Positions 7,590 to 15,795 of a DNA stretch of 30,187 nucleotides are shown one piece after another (within the stretch, counting starts at the first letter, position 1; the number at the start of each line of letters is the position of its first letter). The notes under the pieces are model-generated. The model saw only the letters and a program-made list of their open reading frames with translations, did no database searches and was not told where the DNA came from. Origin of the DNA: UBA3478 sp046048095 (GTDB taxonomy: Bacteria > Bacteroidota > Bacteroidia > Flavobacteriales > Flavobacteriaceae); the NCBI GenBank assembly GCA_046048095.1, contig JBJOGS010000074.1, forward strand, positions 1-30,187, in the 5' to 3' direction. The translations under genes and the position numbers were made by a program.

Positions 7590-9365
7590 ATGACGTTTTT
7601 GAAGCGATTTTTCGCTGCCTTTTTAGGTGCGCTTGCGGCCATTTGGTTCTTTTTTATAATAGGTCTACTCTTAGTGGTCGGATTGAGTCAGTTAGATTCT
7701 GCTCCAACTGTTTCTGACGCCACGGTGCTTACAGTAAAACTCAATCGTCCGCTTTTGGATTATCAAGGTGCGACGAAAGACGATTTGTTCAGTGCCTTTT
7801 TTCAAGAGTACTTGAGTCTCGATGAGGTGGTTGATGCGATCGATGCCGCAGCTGCGGACCACAGAATTAAAGGGATCAGCATTGAAAGTCCGGTAATTAT
7901 TGGTGGTTGGGCACAGACCACTGCTATTCGCGATGCCATAGCGCGATTTAAGTCAAGTGGAAAGTTCGTTTATGCTTATGCCGATACCTACACCCAGCGC
8001 GCCTACTATTTGGCTAGTGTTGCGGATAGCGTATTTATTCCTGAAGCCGGGGCCATTGATCTTAGGGGGTTGGCCTCTGAATTAACCTATTATAAATCGT
8101 TTCAGGACAAGTCGGGATTAAAGATGGAGGTGATTCGTCATGGAAAATACAAAGCGGCAGTAGAGCCCTACCTAGAAGACGCTCCTACAGCGCAAAATTT
8201 GGAACAAGTGCAGCGCTTACTTGACACCCTTTGGGAGGGCATTGCTGAGGCGATAAGCGCCTCAAGGGGGTTTACCGATGCCGAACTTCACGAGGTAGTA
8301 TCAAGCGCCTTGTCTAGAGATCCACAAAGAGCCCTGACGGCAGGGGTGATTGATCGCATCGCATACAGAGACGATTATGAGGCGGCGTTAAAGCGCGCGG
8401 TGCAGGCCGATCCGAATCCTGTAAGTGCTTCTTCAAGGCTGAATGAAATCAGTGTCACTGCTTATGCACGCACTCTCGGACCATCAGAGGTATCAACGAA
8501 TGATCGTATTGCTCTAGTCTATGCCCAAGGAACCATTCTCTATGGCGAGGGATCTCCGACACTTATGGGTCAGACCACAATGAACAAGGCGTTAGAAAAT
8601 GCCAGAGAAGACAAAACGGTAAAAGCGGTAGTACTTCGCATTAATTCTCCGGGCGGAAGCGCGTTAACTTCAGATTTGATCTGGCGAGAAGTAAAAAAGA
8701 CTGCGGCCGTTAAACCCGTGGTAGTTTCTATTTCAGACATTGCAGCCTCTGGCGGGTACTACATTGCCACCCCCGCCACCTACATTTTTGCCGACAAGGC
8801 AGCCATTACAGGTTCTATTGGGGTTTTTGGAACCTTGCCGAACGCTTCGGCCTTAGCCAAAGAATGGGGGGTCAATTCGTATAGCTTAGGAACACACGAG
8901 CGATCGGTCACCTATTCGGTGCTGCAACCCTTAAGTGATTCTTTCAGAGAAGAATTAGAAGACGGAATTGAGCGTACCTATGACCTGTTTATCGAACGCG
9001 TAGCTGAAGGTCGCACGATGAGTAAGGAATCGGTCGATGCCATTGCTCAGGGCAGAGTTTGGGGAGCGAAAGATGCTTTAGCTCAGGGCCTGATCGATGA
9101 GATCGGAGGGTTAGAGGCCGCCATAGAAAAAGCTGCCGCCCTCGCCGAGATCGACACCTATAAAGTGCGCAAATATCCAAGGTATAAATCTGATTTTGAG
9201 CGTCTATTTACAGATCTTCCTAATGCCATGGTTCAACGCTGGCTTGCTGAAAATACTCCTTCTTGGGCGCAGCGCTATAAACTCTTTTGGGACCAGATCA
9301 CTCCTGCGCAAGAAGACACCTATACCATTCAGGCGCGTATGCCCTTCGAAATGATTATTGACTAA
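7590..9365 (+). CDS. sppA: Signal peptide peptidase SppA, long (67 kDa) type
   Basis: A membrane-anchored serine protease that cuts left-over signal peptides in the membrane. The 591-residue chain starts with a basic stretch and one membrane anchor (about residues 6-34), followed by two tandem protease-fold domains, as in the E. coli long form. The lysine of the Ser-Lys dyad is K188 in GKYKAAVEP (N-terminal domain) and the nucleophile is S387 in DIAASGGYY (C-terminal domain); the INSPGG oxyanion segment is at 351-356 and ITGSIGVFG follows. The ATG at 7590 is the only good start. The stop codon abuts the ATG of the next gene without a gap, so the two are co-transcribed. The divergent folK fusion starts about 60 bases away. 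Confidence 0.95.
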   Translation: MTFLKRFFAAFLGALAAIWFFFIIGLLLVVGLSQLDSAPTVSDATVLTVKLNRPLLDYQGATKDDLFSAFFQEYLSLDEVVDAIDAAAADHRIKGISIESPVIIGGWAQTTAIRDAIARFKSSGKFVYAYADTYTQRAYYLASVADSVFIPEAGAIDLRGLASELTYYKSFQDKSGLKMEVIRHGKYKAAVEPYLEDAPTAQNLEQVQRLLDTLWEGIAEAISASRGFTDAELHEVVSSALSRDPQRALTAGVIDRIAYRDDYEAALKRAVQADPNPVSASSRLNEISVTAYARTLGPSEVSTNDRIALVYAQGTILYGEGSPTLMGQTTMNKALENAREDKTVKAVVLRINSPGGSALTSDLIWREVKKTAAVKPVVVSISDIAASGGYYIATPATYIFADKAAITGSIGVFGTLPNASALAKEWGVNSYSLGTHERSVTYSVLQPLSDSFREELEDGIERTYDLFIERVAEGRTMSKESVDAIAQGRVWGAKDALAQGLIDEIGGLEAAIEKAAALAEIDTYKVRKYPRYKSDFERLFTDLPNAMVQRWLAENTPSWAQRYKLFWDQITPAQEDTYTIQARMPFEMIID

Positions 9366-10106
9366 ATGGAGGCGAACACGCGGCAACAAGCCTTTACCTT
9401 GTATTTGTTTTTGGCGGCCCTGTTTATCACCTCTCTCGTTGTCTCTAATCTGATCTTCCAGAAGTTTTTTGTGTGGCAGCCCTTCGGCCAAGTCGAGGTT
9501 TTTGGTGCGCCCATATTTGAAGTTTCTGTAGGGATCCTTCCTTACCCAATCACCTTTCTGATTACCGACTTGATTTCTGAGATCTTCGGAAAGAAGATGG
9601 CAAATAAAGTGGTTGTTGCCGGTATTTTTGCCTCTATTTTTTCGTTGCTCATTGTATACACGGCCTCTGCGGTACCAGCCACGACTTGGTCACCGGTGGT
9701 AGATTCCCAGTTTTCTAATGTTTTCGGAAACACTATAATAGCTGTGTTTGCCTCGATGATGGCCTACTTGTTGGCGCAGTTTGTAGACATTCAGATCTAT
9801 CATTTCTGGAAACGCGTTACGCAAGGAAGGCATTTGTGGTTACGCAACAACTTTTCTACTTTCTCATCTCAATTCATTGACACTTTTGCTGTTGTGTTTT
9901 TGCTCAGCGCTTTTGGTGAGATTGGATGGGATCGCTTTTGGGGTCTAGTGATCGCGGGGTTTCTATTTAAAGTAATGATTGCTGCTGCAGACACTCCGGT
10001 GCTCTACCTGTTGGTGTATATGGTGAAGAAAAAATTCCACCTCAAAACCAATGAAGAAATCGATTTGCTGGGTACCTCGAATCTGCCTAAATCAGAAAAT
10101 ATCTAA
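9366..10106 (+). CDS. Queuosine precursor transporter, YhhQ/VUT family
   Basis: An inner-membrane protein of 246 residues with about six hydrophobic segments. The family signature PYPITFLITDLISEIFGKK (near residues 58-76) and the later RNNFSTFSSQFIDT are clear. Characterised YhhQ proteins import preQ0/preQ1, precursors of the queuosine base of tRNA; that activity is inferred here from the family. The C-terminus is charged and presumably cytoplasmic. The ATG directly follows the sppA stop (TAAATG), which argues for translation from the same message. The last 15 bases overlap the end of the convergent DUF2797 gene. No queuosine synthesis gene is visible in the window. Confidence 0.85.
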   Translation: MEANTRQQAFTLYLFLAALFITSLVVSNLIFQKFFVWQPFGQVEVFGAPIFEVSVGILPYPITFLITDLISEIFGKKMANKVVVAGIFASIFSLLIVYTASAVPATTWSPVVDSQFSNVFGNTIIAVFASMMAYLLAQFVDIQIYHFWKRVTQGRHLWLRNNFSTFSSQFIDTFAVVFLLSAFGEIGWDRFWGLVIAGFLFKVMIAAADTPVLYLLVYMVKKKFHLKTNEEIDLLGTSNLPKSENI

Positions 10107-10886
10107 ACCGACGAGGTATCCTTCGTAAGAGCGCACATTAAACACGCTTAAGTCATCGAAAATGAGATACTGCCCTTTTATGCCTTTCAGGACACCTTGA
10201 ATAGGATGATCGAGTCCCAGACTAAGTCTGTTGCCTAAGGTGCCTTCTGGGGTATACGGAAAATGGAGTGCAGTTACTGAAGGGGAGTTCAGAATATAAG
10301 GTGAAACCTCTTCGGGCAGATAAGCTTTTAGGGCATTGAATTGTTGGACGAGATCGATAGGTTTTTCAACCTGGGAGAGCATGGTCTTCCATTGTGTTTT
10401 GTCACTGATGTGTGCTTTGAGTGCAACTTCAGCTACTCCGGCCAAGTAGCGATTAGGTACCTCTGCAATCGCAAGCGCTTCGTGTGCCCCTTGATCGATC
10501 CAGCGAGTGGGCAGTTGACTTTTACGCGTAACACCAACCTTAATGGCTCCGGTATTTGAAAGATATACGATATGGGGTTGAAGCTGCATGCGTTCTTCAT
10601 AAGCCAGGTCGCGATCAGCGATTCCTAAATGCGCTTTACTTTCTTCGGGTTTCATGATCCATGATCCTGCTTTGGCGGATTCGAAAAAGCATTTTTTGCA
10701 GAATCCTTGCTTGAAGATAGGGCGGTCGTCACCACAATTTAGGCACTGATACCCGAGATGAGAGAAGTGAAGAGATTTGCCGATGCAATCATTGAGTTTT
10801 ACAAATTCATCTTTGAGGTGAAGAAAATAAGTAATAGGCGATGTCGCCTCAGTTTCCATTTTAGTAATTACTCCTTGATATAGCAT
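10092..10886 (-). CDS. DUF2797 protein with zinc ribbon and a GIY-YIG-like segment
   Basis: From ATG 10886 the protein has 264 residues. It carries a four-cysteine zinc ribbon, C48-x2-C51 and C63-x2-C66 (QCLNCGDDRP, FCKKC), then YEERMQLQPHIVYLSNTGA-IKVGVTR, TRWIDQGA and GVAEVALKAHISDKTQW. The last set resembles the GIY-YIG nuclease fold: paired strands, an Arg in TRW and a Glu in AEVALKAH at the places expected for catalytic residues. That likeness is my inference from reading, not a search. The frame is open 31 codons further upstream, but that would run into the divergent GH3 gene and its promoter, so ATG 10886 is chosen. It overlaps the end of the queuosine transporter gene by 15 bases. 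Function unknown. Confidence 0.75.
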   Translation of the reverse strand: MLYQGVITKMETEATSPITYFLHLKDEFVKLNDCIGKSLHFSHLGYQCLNCGDDRPIFKQGFCKKCFFESAKAGSWIMKPEESKAHLGIADRDLAYEERMQLQPHIVYLSNTGAIKVGVTRKSQLPTRWIDQGAHEALAIAEVPNRYLAGVAEVALKAHISDKTQWKTMLSQVEKPIDLVQQFNALKAYLPEEVSPYILNSPSVTALHFPYTPEGTLGNRLSLGLDHPIQGVLKGIKGQYLIFDDLSVFNVRSYEGYLVGLDIF

Positions 10887-10906
10887 AGGCCCTGTCCGTA
10901 TCTTTG
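10875..10906 (+). promoter_or_regulatory. Promoter of the GH3-family gene (TTG-N21-TATCTTTG)
   Basis: TTG at 10875-10877, a 21-base spacer, and TATCTTTG at 10899-10906 match the Bacteroidetes consensus at both boxes. Transcription would start near 10913, leaving a leader of about 23 bases before ATG 10936. The -7 box belongs to an inverted repeat with a near copy facing the DUF2797 gene. Confidence 0.55.
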
Positions 10907-10931
10907 ATCGACTAAGTTGTCTAAAGATACG
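10897..10931. repeat. Inverted repeat CGTATCTTT-N17-AAAGATACG between divergent genes
   Basis: A perfect 9-base inverted repeat (10897-10905 and 10923-10931) fills most of the gap between the DUF2797 start (10886) and the GH3 start (10936). The left arm includes the GH3 -7 box TATCTTTG. The right arm, read on the minus strand, gives TATCTTTA, one base off consensus and placed to serve DUF2797. It may simply be two facing -7 boxes, or an operator laid over them. Confidence 0.6.
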
Positions 10932-10935
10932 ATTT

Positions 10936-12456
10936 ATGAACCTGCCTCTTTTTAATTCGATTGCCTCTTGGTTGCTCAAAAAACGTCTGCATCAAATCGA
11001 GCTTTTTTTGAAGTATCCGGCTGATGTGCAGCAAGAGCTCTTGCTAAAACTAGTCGATGTGGCCAAGGACACTGAGGTAGGAAGGCGGTATCACTTTGAT
11101 GAAATTGAGAATTATGCACAATTTGCACGACAGGTTCCACTGAGTTATTACGAAGATCTAGCTCCTTTCATCCAGCGATGTCGAGAAGGCGAGCAGCAAA
11201 TTTTCTGGCCTACACCAATAAAGTGGTTTGCCAAGAGCAGCGGAACGACTAATGCCAAGAGCAAGTTTATTCCGGTCAGTCAAGAGGCTCTGGATGATTG
11301 CCACTATAAATCGGGAAAGGATTTGCTTTCACTTTATCTCAATAACAATGAAGATTCGAAGCTATTTACTGGTAAAAGCTTGAGGTTAGGTGGAAGCAAA
11401 GAGTTGTACAAAGAAAAGGGATCTTATTTCGGTGATTTATCTGCGATCCTCATCGATAATCTGCCTAAATGGGCAGAGTACAGTAGCACCCCAAGCAACA
11501 GGGTCTCACTGATGTCCAATTGGGAAGAAAAACTCAAGGCCATCATTGAAGAAAGCAGTAAAGAAAACGTGACCTCGTTGGCCGGGGTTCCTTCTTGGAT
11601 GCTTGTTTTGCTCACTGAACTCATTGAGGATTCCAAAGCCGAAAATCTATTTGCGCTTTGGGAGAATCTCGAGGTGTACTTTCATGGAGGGGTCAGCTTT
11701 ACTCCCTATAAATCGCAATATGAAAAGCTGCTTCCTCGGTCGAACTTTAAGTATTACGAGATTTATAACGCCTCAGAGGGGTTCTTCGCCATTCAAGACC
11801 GCAACTATCACAACGATCTGTTGCTCATGCTTGATTACGGTATTTTTTATGAATTTATTGATGTGAACACCTTAGAGACGGCAGAACCCATAGCCATTCC
11901 ATTATGGGAAGTTAAAATGGGAGTGAATTATGCCATGGTGATCACCACCAATGCAGGGCTCTGGCGATATATTATCGGAGATACGGTGCGATTCACCTCG
12001 CTCTCGCCTTATCGCATAAAAATAACCGGACGTACGAAGCATTTCATTAATGCCTTCGGAGAAGAGTTGATCGTAGAAAATGCTGAACAGGCCTTGAGAA
12101 CCGCTTGCGAACAGACCGCTGCTTCTTTGATTGACTATACGGCGGCACCTATTTTCATGAGTGAAGATGCGAAGGGCGCACATGAGTGGATGATAGAATT
12201 TCGAACACCACCGAACGACTTGAAACGTTTTACGCAGGTACTTGACGATGCCCTCAAACACCTCAACTCTGACTACGAGGCCAAACGTCAGTCAGATATT
12301 ACTTTAAGAATGCCAGTGATTCGAGTGGCTCCTTCGGGACTGTTCTATCGTTGGCTTAAGTCTAAAGAAAAATTAGGGGGGCAACACAAAATACCGCGCC
12401 TGTCGAATACACGGGCCTATCTTGAAGAGCTGCTTGAGCTTATGAAGCAGCCTTAA
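10936..12456 (+). CDS. GH3-family acyl-adenylating enzyme
   Basis: A 506-residue member of the GH3 branch of the ANL superfamily, which activates a carboxylic acid as an adenylate and, in plants, joins it to an amino acid. The ATP-loop is FAKSSGTTNAKSKFIPVS (near residue 98), followed by the core YFHGGVSFTPYK, the adenine-region YNASEGFFAIQD, the hinge RYIIGDTVRFTSLSPYRIKITGRTKHF and a mobile C-terminal domain. Length and order fit bacterial GH3 proteins, which are widespread in Bacteroidetes but whose substrates are mostly unknown. ATG 10936 has a good promoter at the right distance. It overlaps the end of convergent clpX by 17 bases. I make no claim of auxin activity here. Confidence 0.9.
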   Translation: MNLPLFNSIASWLLKKRLHQIELFLKYPADVQQELLLKLVDVAKDTEVGRRYHFDEIENYAQFARQVPLSYYEDLAPFIQRCREGEQQIFWPTPIKWFAKSSGTTNAKSKFIPVSQEALDDCHYKSGKDLLSLYLNNNEDSKLFTGKSLRLGGSKELYKEKGSYFGDLSAILIDNLPKWAEYSSTPSNRVSLMSNWEEKLKAIIEESSKENVTSLAGVPSWMLVLLTELIEDSKAENLFALWENLEVYFHGGVSFTPYKSQYEKLLPRSNFKYYEIYNASEGFFAIQDRNYHNDLLLMLDYGIFYEFIDVNTLETAEPIAIPLWEVKMGVNYAMVITTNAGLWRYIIGDTVRFTSLSPYRIKITGRTKHFINAFGEELIVENAEQALRTACEQTAASLIDYTAAPIFMSEDAKGAHEWMIEFRTPPNDLKRFTQVLDDALKHLNSDYEAKRQSDITLRMPVIRVAPSGLFYRWLKSKEKLGGQHKIPRLSNTRAYLEELLELMKQP

Positions 12457-13678
12457 GCGTGCTCAGTGACTTGGAATGTGCGTCAAGTTGTTCTTGAACA
12501 TACGTCTTATCTACTTTCAGCAGTTTTTCTTCGCCTGAAGGCATTTCAAACATGGCATCTGTAAATACGGCTTCGCATAGCGTTCGAAGACCTCGGGCAC
12601 CCAGTTTGTACTCTAGGGCTTTATCAACGATGAACGATTTTGCTTCTTCGTCTATTTCTAATTGAATCCCATCGATTTCGAAAAGGCGCTCATACTGTTT
12701 GAGAAGCGCGTTTTTGGGTTGACTGAGTATCATCAACAGGCTCGCTCGATCTAAGGGATCCATATGCGTCAATACCGGGAGTCGTCCGATAATTTCAGGG
12801 ATTAATCCAAAGCTTTTCAAATCTCTAGGAGTAATATATTGTAGAAGATTCTCTGCATCAATTTGATCTTTGGTCACAGCACTGCTGTATCCGACCGCTT
12901 GGCGATTTAATCGTTGAGAAATATGGCGCTCTATTCCATCAAAAGCCCCCGCGGCGATAAATAGAATATTTGAGGTGTCCACTTCAATAAACTTTTGGTC
13001 GGGATGCTTGCGACCTCCTTTTGGCGGAACATTGACGATAGTGCCCTCTAAGAGTTTGAGAAGTCCCTGTTGAACTCCTTCTCCAGAAACATCTCTAGTA
13101 ATCGACGGATTGTCACTTTTTCGAGCAATTTTATCGATCTCATCGATAAATACAATACCTCTTTGCGCTTTCTCTAAATCGTAATCTGCTGCCTGAAGTA
13201 ATCGGGTTAAAATGCTCTCAACATCTTCTCCGACATATCCTGCTTCGGTGAGGACGGTAGCATCCACAATGGCTAAGGGTACATGTAGCAATTTGGCGAT
13301 AGTCTTGGCGACTAGAGTCTTTCCCGTTCCGGTTTGACCCACCATCATGACATTGCTCTTTTGGATTTCAACCTCGTCTTTTGTCGCAGGTTTCAGCAGC
13401 CGTTTATAGTGGTTGTAAACTGCTACTGAGAGCACCCGTTTGGTCTTTTCTTGGCCGATTACGTATTCGTCAAGAAAGGCTTTAATGTCTTTTGGTTTAC
13501 GCAGCTCAAAGGCTTCTTCGATGCCTTCTTTTTTAGCCCCCTTTTGTTCTTCAATGACAATATGGTGGGCTTGCTCAATACAATCGTCGCAGATGTGTGC
13601 ATCTATGCCCGCAATTAGCAGGTTAGTTTCTTGTTTCTTGCGCCCACAAAAGGAGCATTGAAGTTTGTCTGCACTCAT
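12440..13678 (-). CDS. clpX: ClpX, ATP-driven unfoldase of the ClpXP protease
   Basis: ClpX recognises tagged or native substrates, unfolds them and feeds them into ClpP. The 412-residue chain has an N-terminal four-cysteine zinc domain (C8, C11, C30, C33), Walker A GQTGTGKT at 114-121, pore loop GYVG at 147-150, Walker B IVFIDE at 175-180, the RKH loop at 223-225 and sensor/arginine regions further on. The ClpP-docking loop, usually IGF, reads VGY at about 262-264. The gene is 9 bases downstream of clpP and probably in the same transcript. Its last 17 bases overlap convergent GH3. Confidence 0.97.
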   Translation of the reverse strand: MSADKLQCSFCGRKKQETNLLIAGIDAHICDDCIEQAHHIVIEEQKGAKKEGIEEAFELRKPKDIKAFLDEYVIGQEKTKRVLSVAVYNHYKRLLKPATKDEVEIQKSNVMMVGQTGTGKTLVAKTIAKLLHVPLAIVDATVLTEAGYVGEDVESILTRLLQAADYDLEKAQRGIVFIDEIDKIARKSDNPSITRDVSGEGVQQGLLKLLEGTIVNVPPKGGRKHPDQKFIEVDTSNILFIAAGAFDGIERHISQRLNRQAVGYSSAVTKDQIDAENLLQYITPRDLKSFGLIPEIIGRLPVLTHMDPLDRASLLMILSQPKNALLKQYERLFEIDGIQLEIDEEAKSFIVDKALEYKLGARGLRTLCEAVFTDAMFEMPSGEEKLLKVDKTYVQEQLDAHSKSLSTLKAAS

Positions 13679-13687
13679 TTATAGACG

Positions 13688-14371
13688 TTAGCTACTCGGT
13701 TGACGCGAAAGAATCTCGTCAATCATTCCGTATTCCTTTGCTGCTTCAGCACGCATCCAATAATCGCGATCACTGTCTTCATAGACCTTTTCAAAGGGTT
13801 GTTTGCTATGCTTAGCAATAATCTCATAGAGCTCGTCTTTGAGTTTTAAGATCTCTCTTGCCGTGATTTCGATATCTGACGCTTGCCCTTGAGCCCCTCC
13901 AAGTGGTTGATGAATCATTACTCTTGAGTGTTGCAACCCACTGCGCTTGCCTTCTGCCCCGGCGCAGAGAAGAACGGCTGCCATCGAAGCAGCTATACCC
14001 GTGCAGATGGTGGCCACGTCAGGACGAATGAATTGCATGGTATCGTAAATTCCTAAGCCAGCATACACACTGCCCCCAGGAGAATTGATATAAATCTGGA
14101 TGTCCTTTGAAGAATCAGTGCTTTCCAAAAAAAGCAATTGCGCTTGAATGATATTCGCCACTTGGTCATTCACGGCAGTGCCTAAAAAAATGATCCTATC
14201 CATCATAAGCCGAGAAAAGACATCGAAGATGGCAATATTCATCTGGCGTTCTTCAATGATATTTGGCGTCATGGCCATAGGATACATACTCGATACGATC
14301 TGATCGTAATACAGCGAATTAATTCCCTGATCTTGGATGGCAAACTTTTTAAACTCTTTGTGAATGTCCAT
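13688..14371 (-). CDS. clpP: ClpP, proteolytic subunit of ClpXP
   Basis: A self-compartmentalised serine protease. The 227-residue protein has the full triad: Ser129 in GIAASMAAV, His154 in MIHQPLGG and Asp203 in DRDYW, with the oxyanion segment INSPGGSV before them. The N-terminus is longer than in E. coli ClpP, with an upstream stretch (to about residue 35) that is usual in Bacteroidetes and may be removed on maturation. ATG 14371 is the start; an exact -7 box lies about 30 bases upstream within the 3' end of tig. The order tig, clpP, clpX is the classic bacterial cluster and ties nascent-chain folding to protein disposal. Confidence 0.97.
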   Translation of the reverse strand: MDIHKEFKKFAIQDQGINSLYYDQIVSSMYPMAMTPNIIEERQMNIAIFDVFSRLMMDRIIFLGTAVNDQVANIIQAQLLFLESTDSSKDIQIYINSPGGSVYAGLGIYDTMQFIRPDVATICTGIAASMAAVLLCAGAEGKRSGLQHSRVMIHQPLGGAQGQASDIEITAREILKLKDELYEIIAKHSKQPFEKVYEDSDRDYWMRAEAAKEYGMIDEILSRQPSS

Positions 14372-14401
14372 GGGGTATAACTAGTCTTTTGGTATGGCTA
14401 T

Positions 14402-14409
14402 CAAAGATA
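14402..14409 (-). promoter_or_regulatory. Probable -7 promoter element (TATCTTTG) of clpP-clpX
   Basis: Minus-strand TATCTTTG is an exact TAnnTTTG match, 31 bases before the clpP ATG and just past the tig stop codon. It is identical to the -7 box of the GH3 gene. The -33 region would lie inside the tig coding end and shows no TTG, so clpPX may have its own weak promoter in addition to readthrough from tig. Confidence 0.4.
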
Positions 14410-14417
14410 CTTTAAAA

Positions 14418-15734
14418 TTAGGCGTAGGCCTCTTTCATGAACTCTTCGAAGGTCACCTTCTTCTTTTTTAGTTTGGCCTTTTCTTTGAACAGTTCGAGGA
14501 TCCGCTCGTTGATGAGCTGACCAGAGAGTCGTCTGACTTCTTCTTCGTTTTGCATAATGGAGGCGGCGATAGACTCAAGTTCTTCGTCAGCCGGATTCAT
14601 TCTTCCAAATTGAGCCATCTGACTGGCAATATATCCTTTGGTAAACTCTTTGAGGTCTTCAAACGCAATTTTTATGTTGTTTAAAGCGATGAGCTTGGAT
14701 TCGATCAATTGATACCGGATCCCTTTTTCGGTGCGCTCGTATTCTTCAATGGCTTCAGACTCACTCAGCGGTTTTTCTCCCCCGTGTTGCATCCATCGGA
14801 TCAAAAATGCCTTTGGTAAATCGAACTTGGTTTCTTCGATCAATTTTTCAGTGACATCATTCATCAATTTTTGATCCGATTGTTGTTCGAATTGGGCTTC
14901 AGAATCCTCTTTGATGCGCGTCTTCATTTCTGCTTCTGACTTCACCTTGTCCGGACCGAATAACTTGTCAAAAAATGCTTGATCTAGCGCGGCAGGCGTT
15001 CTCAAGTTGATTTCTTCAATGGTGAAAACAACGGTAGTATTTAGTTTTTCAGCTTCGGCTTTAGGCAGGGCCACCACTCGAGCCAAGACATGGTCTTCTT
15101 CAAAAAGACCTTTCGTGCTCAATGTAATTTGATCTCCCACTTTCTTTCCGATCCATGCCGACTGGTTTTTCTTTCCCTTCAGGTCTTTGATACCAAAAGT
15201 GGCTTTGTTTGTCTTTTCGTCGATCACCACGGTTACCGCGACCTCAGTTTCTAGGCTCACTTCAGGCTGAGACGCTAGCGTTCCGTACTGACTTCTCAGG
15301 CGCTCTACTTGTTCTTTGAGACTTTTGTCTGAAACAGTGATTTCATAGTTAGTCAGTGTTTTTTTAGACGGAAAGGCAGGTTCAAAATCAGGAGCAAGTC
15401 CAATTTCGAATTCGAAATTTAAGGGCTCGTGATTCCAGTCAAATCCGTCTACTTCTTTAGGCAATACATTTCCTAAAAGATCAAGTTTCTCTTTTTGAAT
15501 ATATTCACTGATAGCGTTTTGCAATAGTTTGTTCACCTCTTCGGCCTTTACACCTTGCTCGTATTGTTTTTTTATCAGTGACATCGGAACTTGTCCCTTT
15601 CTAAAGCCGGGGATAGCCGCGCGCTTTCTGTAGTCTTTAAGAAGCGTGTCTACCTTTTCTTGATAGTCGTTTTGAGAAACGCTTACCGTTAAAATCGCAT
15701 GCAATGCGCTGAGTTCTTTTTTGCTAATCTCCAT
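14418..15734 (-). CDS. tig: Trigger factor, ribosome-bound chaperone
   Basis: Trigger factor sits at the ribosome exit tunnel and shields new chains. The 438-residue length fits the family. The N-terminal ribosome-binding domain carries GFRKGQVP (43-50), the loop that contacts the ribosome, within the usual KRAAIPGFRKGQVPMSLIKK context. The middle region (about 150-250), where the prolyl isomerase domain normally sits, is weakly conserved (WIGKKVGDQITL, LARVVALPKAEAEKL), so isomerase activity is uncertain. The C-terminal arms are rich in charged helices, ending KLKKKKVTFEEFMKEA. ATG 15734 is preceded by a compact promoter built into the terminator of the upstream operon. Confidence 0.95.
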   Translation of the reverse strand: MEISKKELSALHAILTVSVSQNDYQEKVDTLLKDYRKRAAIPGFRKGQVPMSLIKKQYEQGVKAEEVNKLLQNAISEYIQKEKLDLLGNVLPKEVDGFDWNHEPLNFEFEIGLAPDFEPAFPSKKTLTNYEITVSDKSLKEQVERLRSQYGTLASQPEVSLETEVAVTVVIDEKTNKATFGIKDLKGKKNQSAWIGKKVGDQITLSTKGLFEEDHVLARVVALPKAEAEKLNTTVVFTIEEINLRTPAALDQAFFDKLFGPDKVKSEAEMKTRIKEDSEAQFEQQSDQKLMNDVTEKLIEETKFDLPKAFLIRWMQHGGEKPLSESEAIEEYERTEKGIRYQLIESKLIALNNIKIAFEDLKEFTKGYIASQMAQFGRMNPADEELESIAASIMQNEEEVRRLSGQLINERILELFKEKAKLKKKKVTFEEFMKEAYA

Positions 15735-15758
15735 GGGTTCTTGAAGGGGTTAAAAAAC

Positions 15759-15791
15759 GAGCCGCAAAATTAGGTTATTTCACTGCGGCTC
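15759..15791 (-). terminator. Rho-independent terminator of the pdxJ-hydrolase transcript
   Basis: On the minus strand GAGCCGCA pairs with TGCGGCTC (8 base pairs, 17-base loop) and is followed by G and six T. The 5' arm begins inside the hydrolase stop codon, so termination follows directly after the gene. The loop and 3' arm also hold the promoter for tig. Confidence 0.7.
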
Positions 15792-15795
15792 ACAA
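15765..15795 (-). promoter_or_regulatory. Promoter of tig (TTG-N20-TAATTTTG), inside a terminator
   Basis: On the minus strand TTG at 15795-15793 and TAATTTTG at 15772-15765 are 20 bases apart, a full match to the Bacteroidetes promoter. Start of transcription would fall near 15758, leaving about 24 bases before the tig ATG. The -7 box spans the loop and the first base of the 3' arm of the terminator stem. Confidence 0.55.

Noticed and set aside
10887..10979. Upstream extension of the DUF2797 gene by 31 codons
   Set aside because: It would run through the GH3 promoter and into the GH3 coding start; ATG 10886 begins where the conserved-looking part begins.
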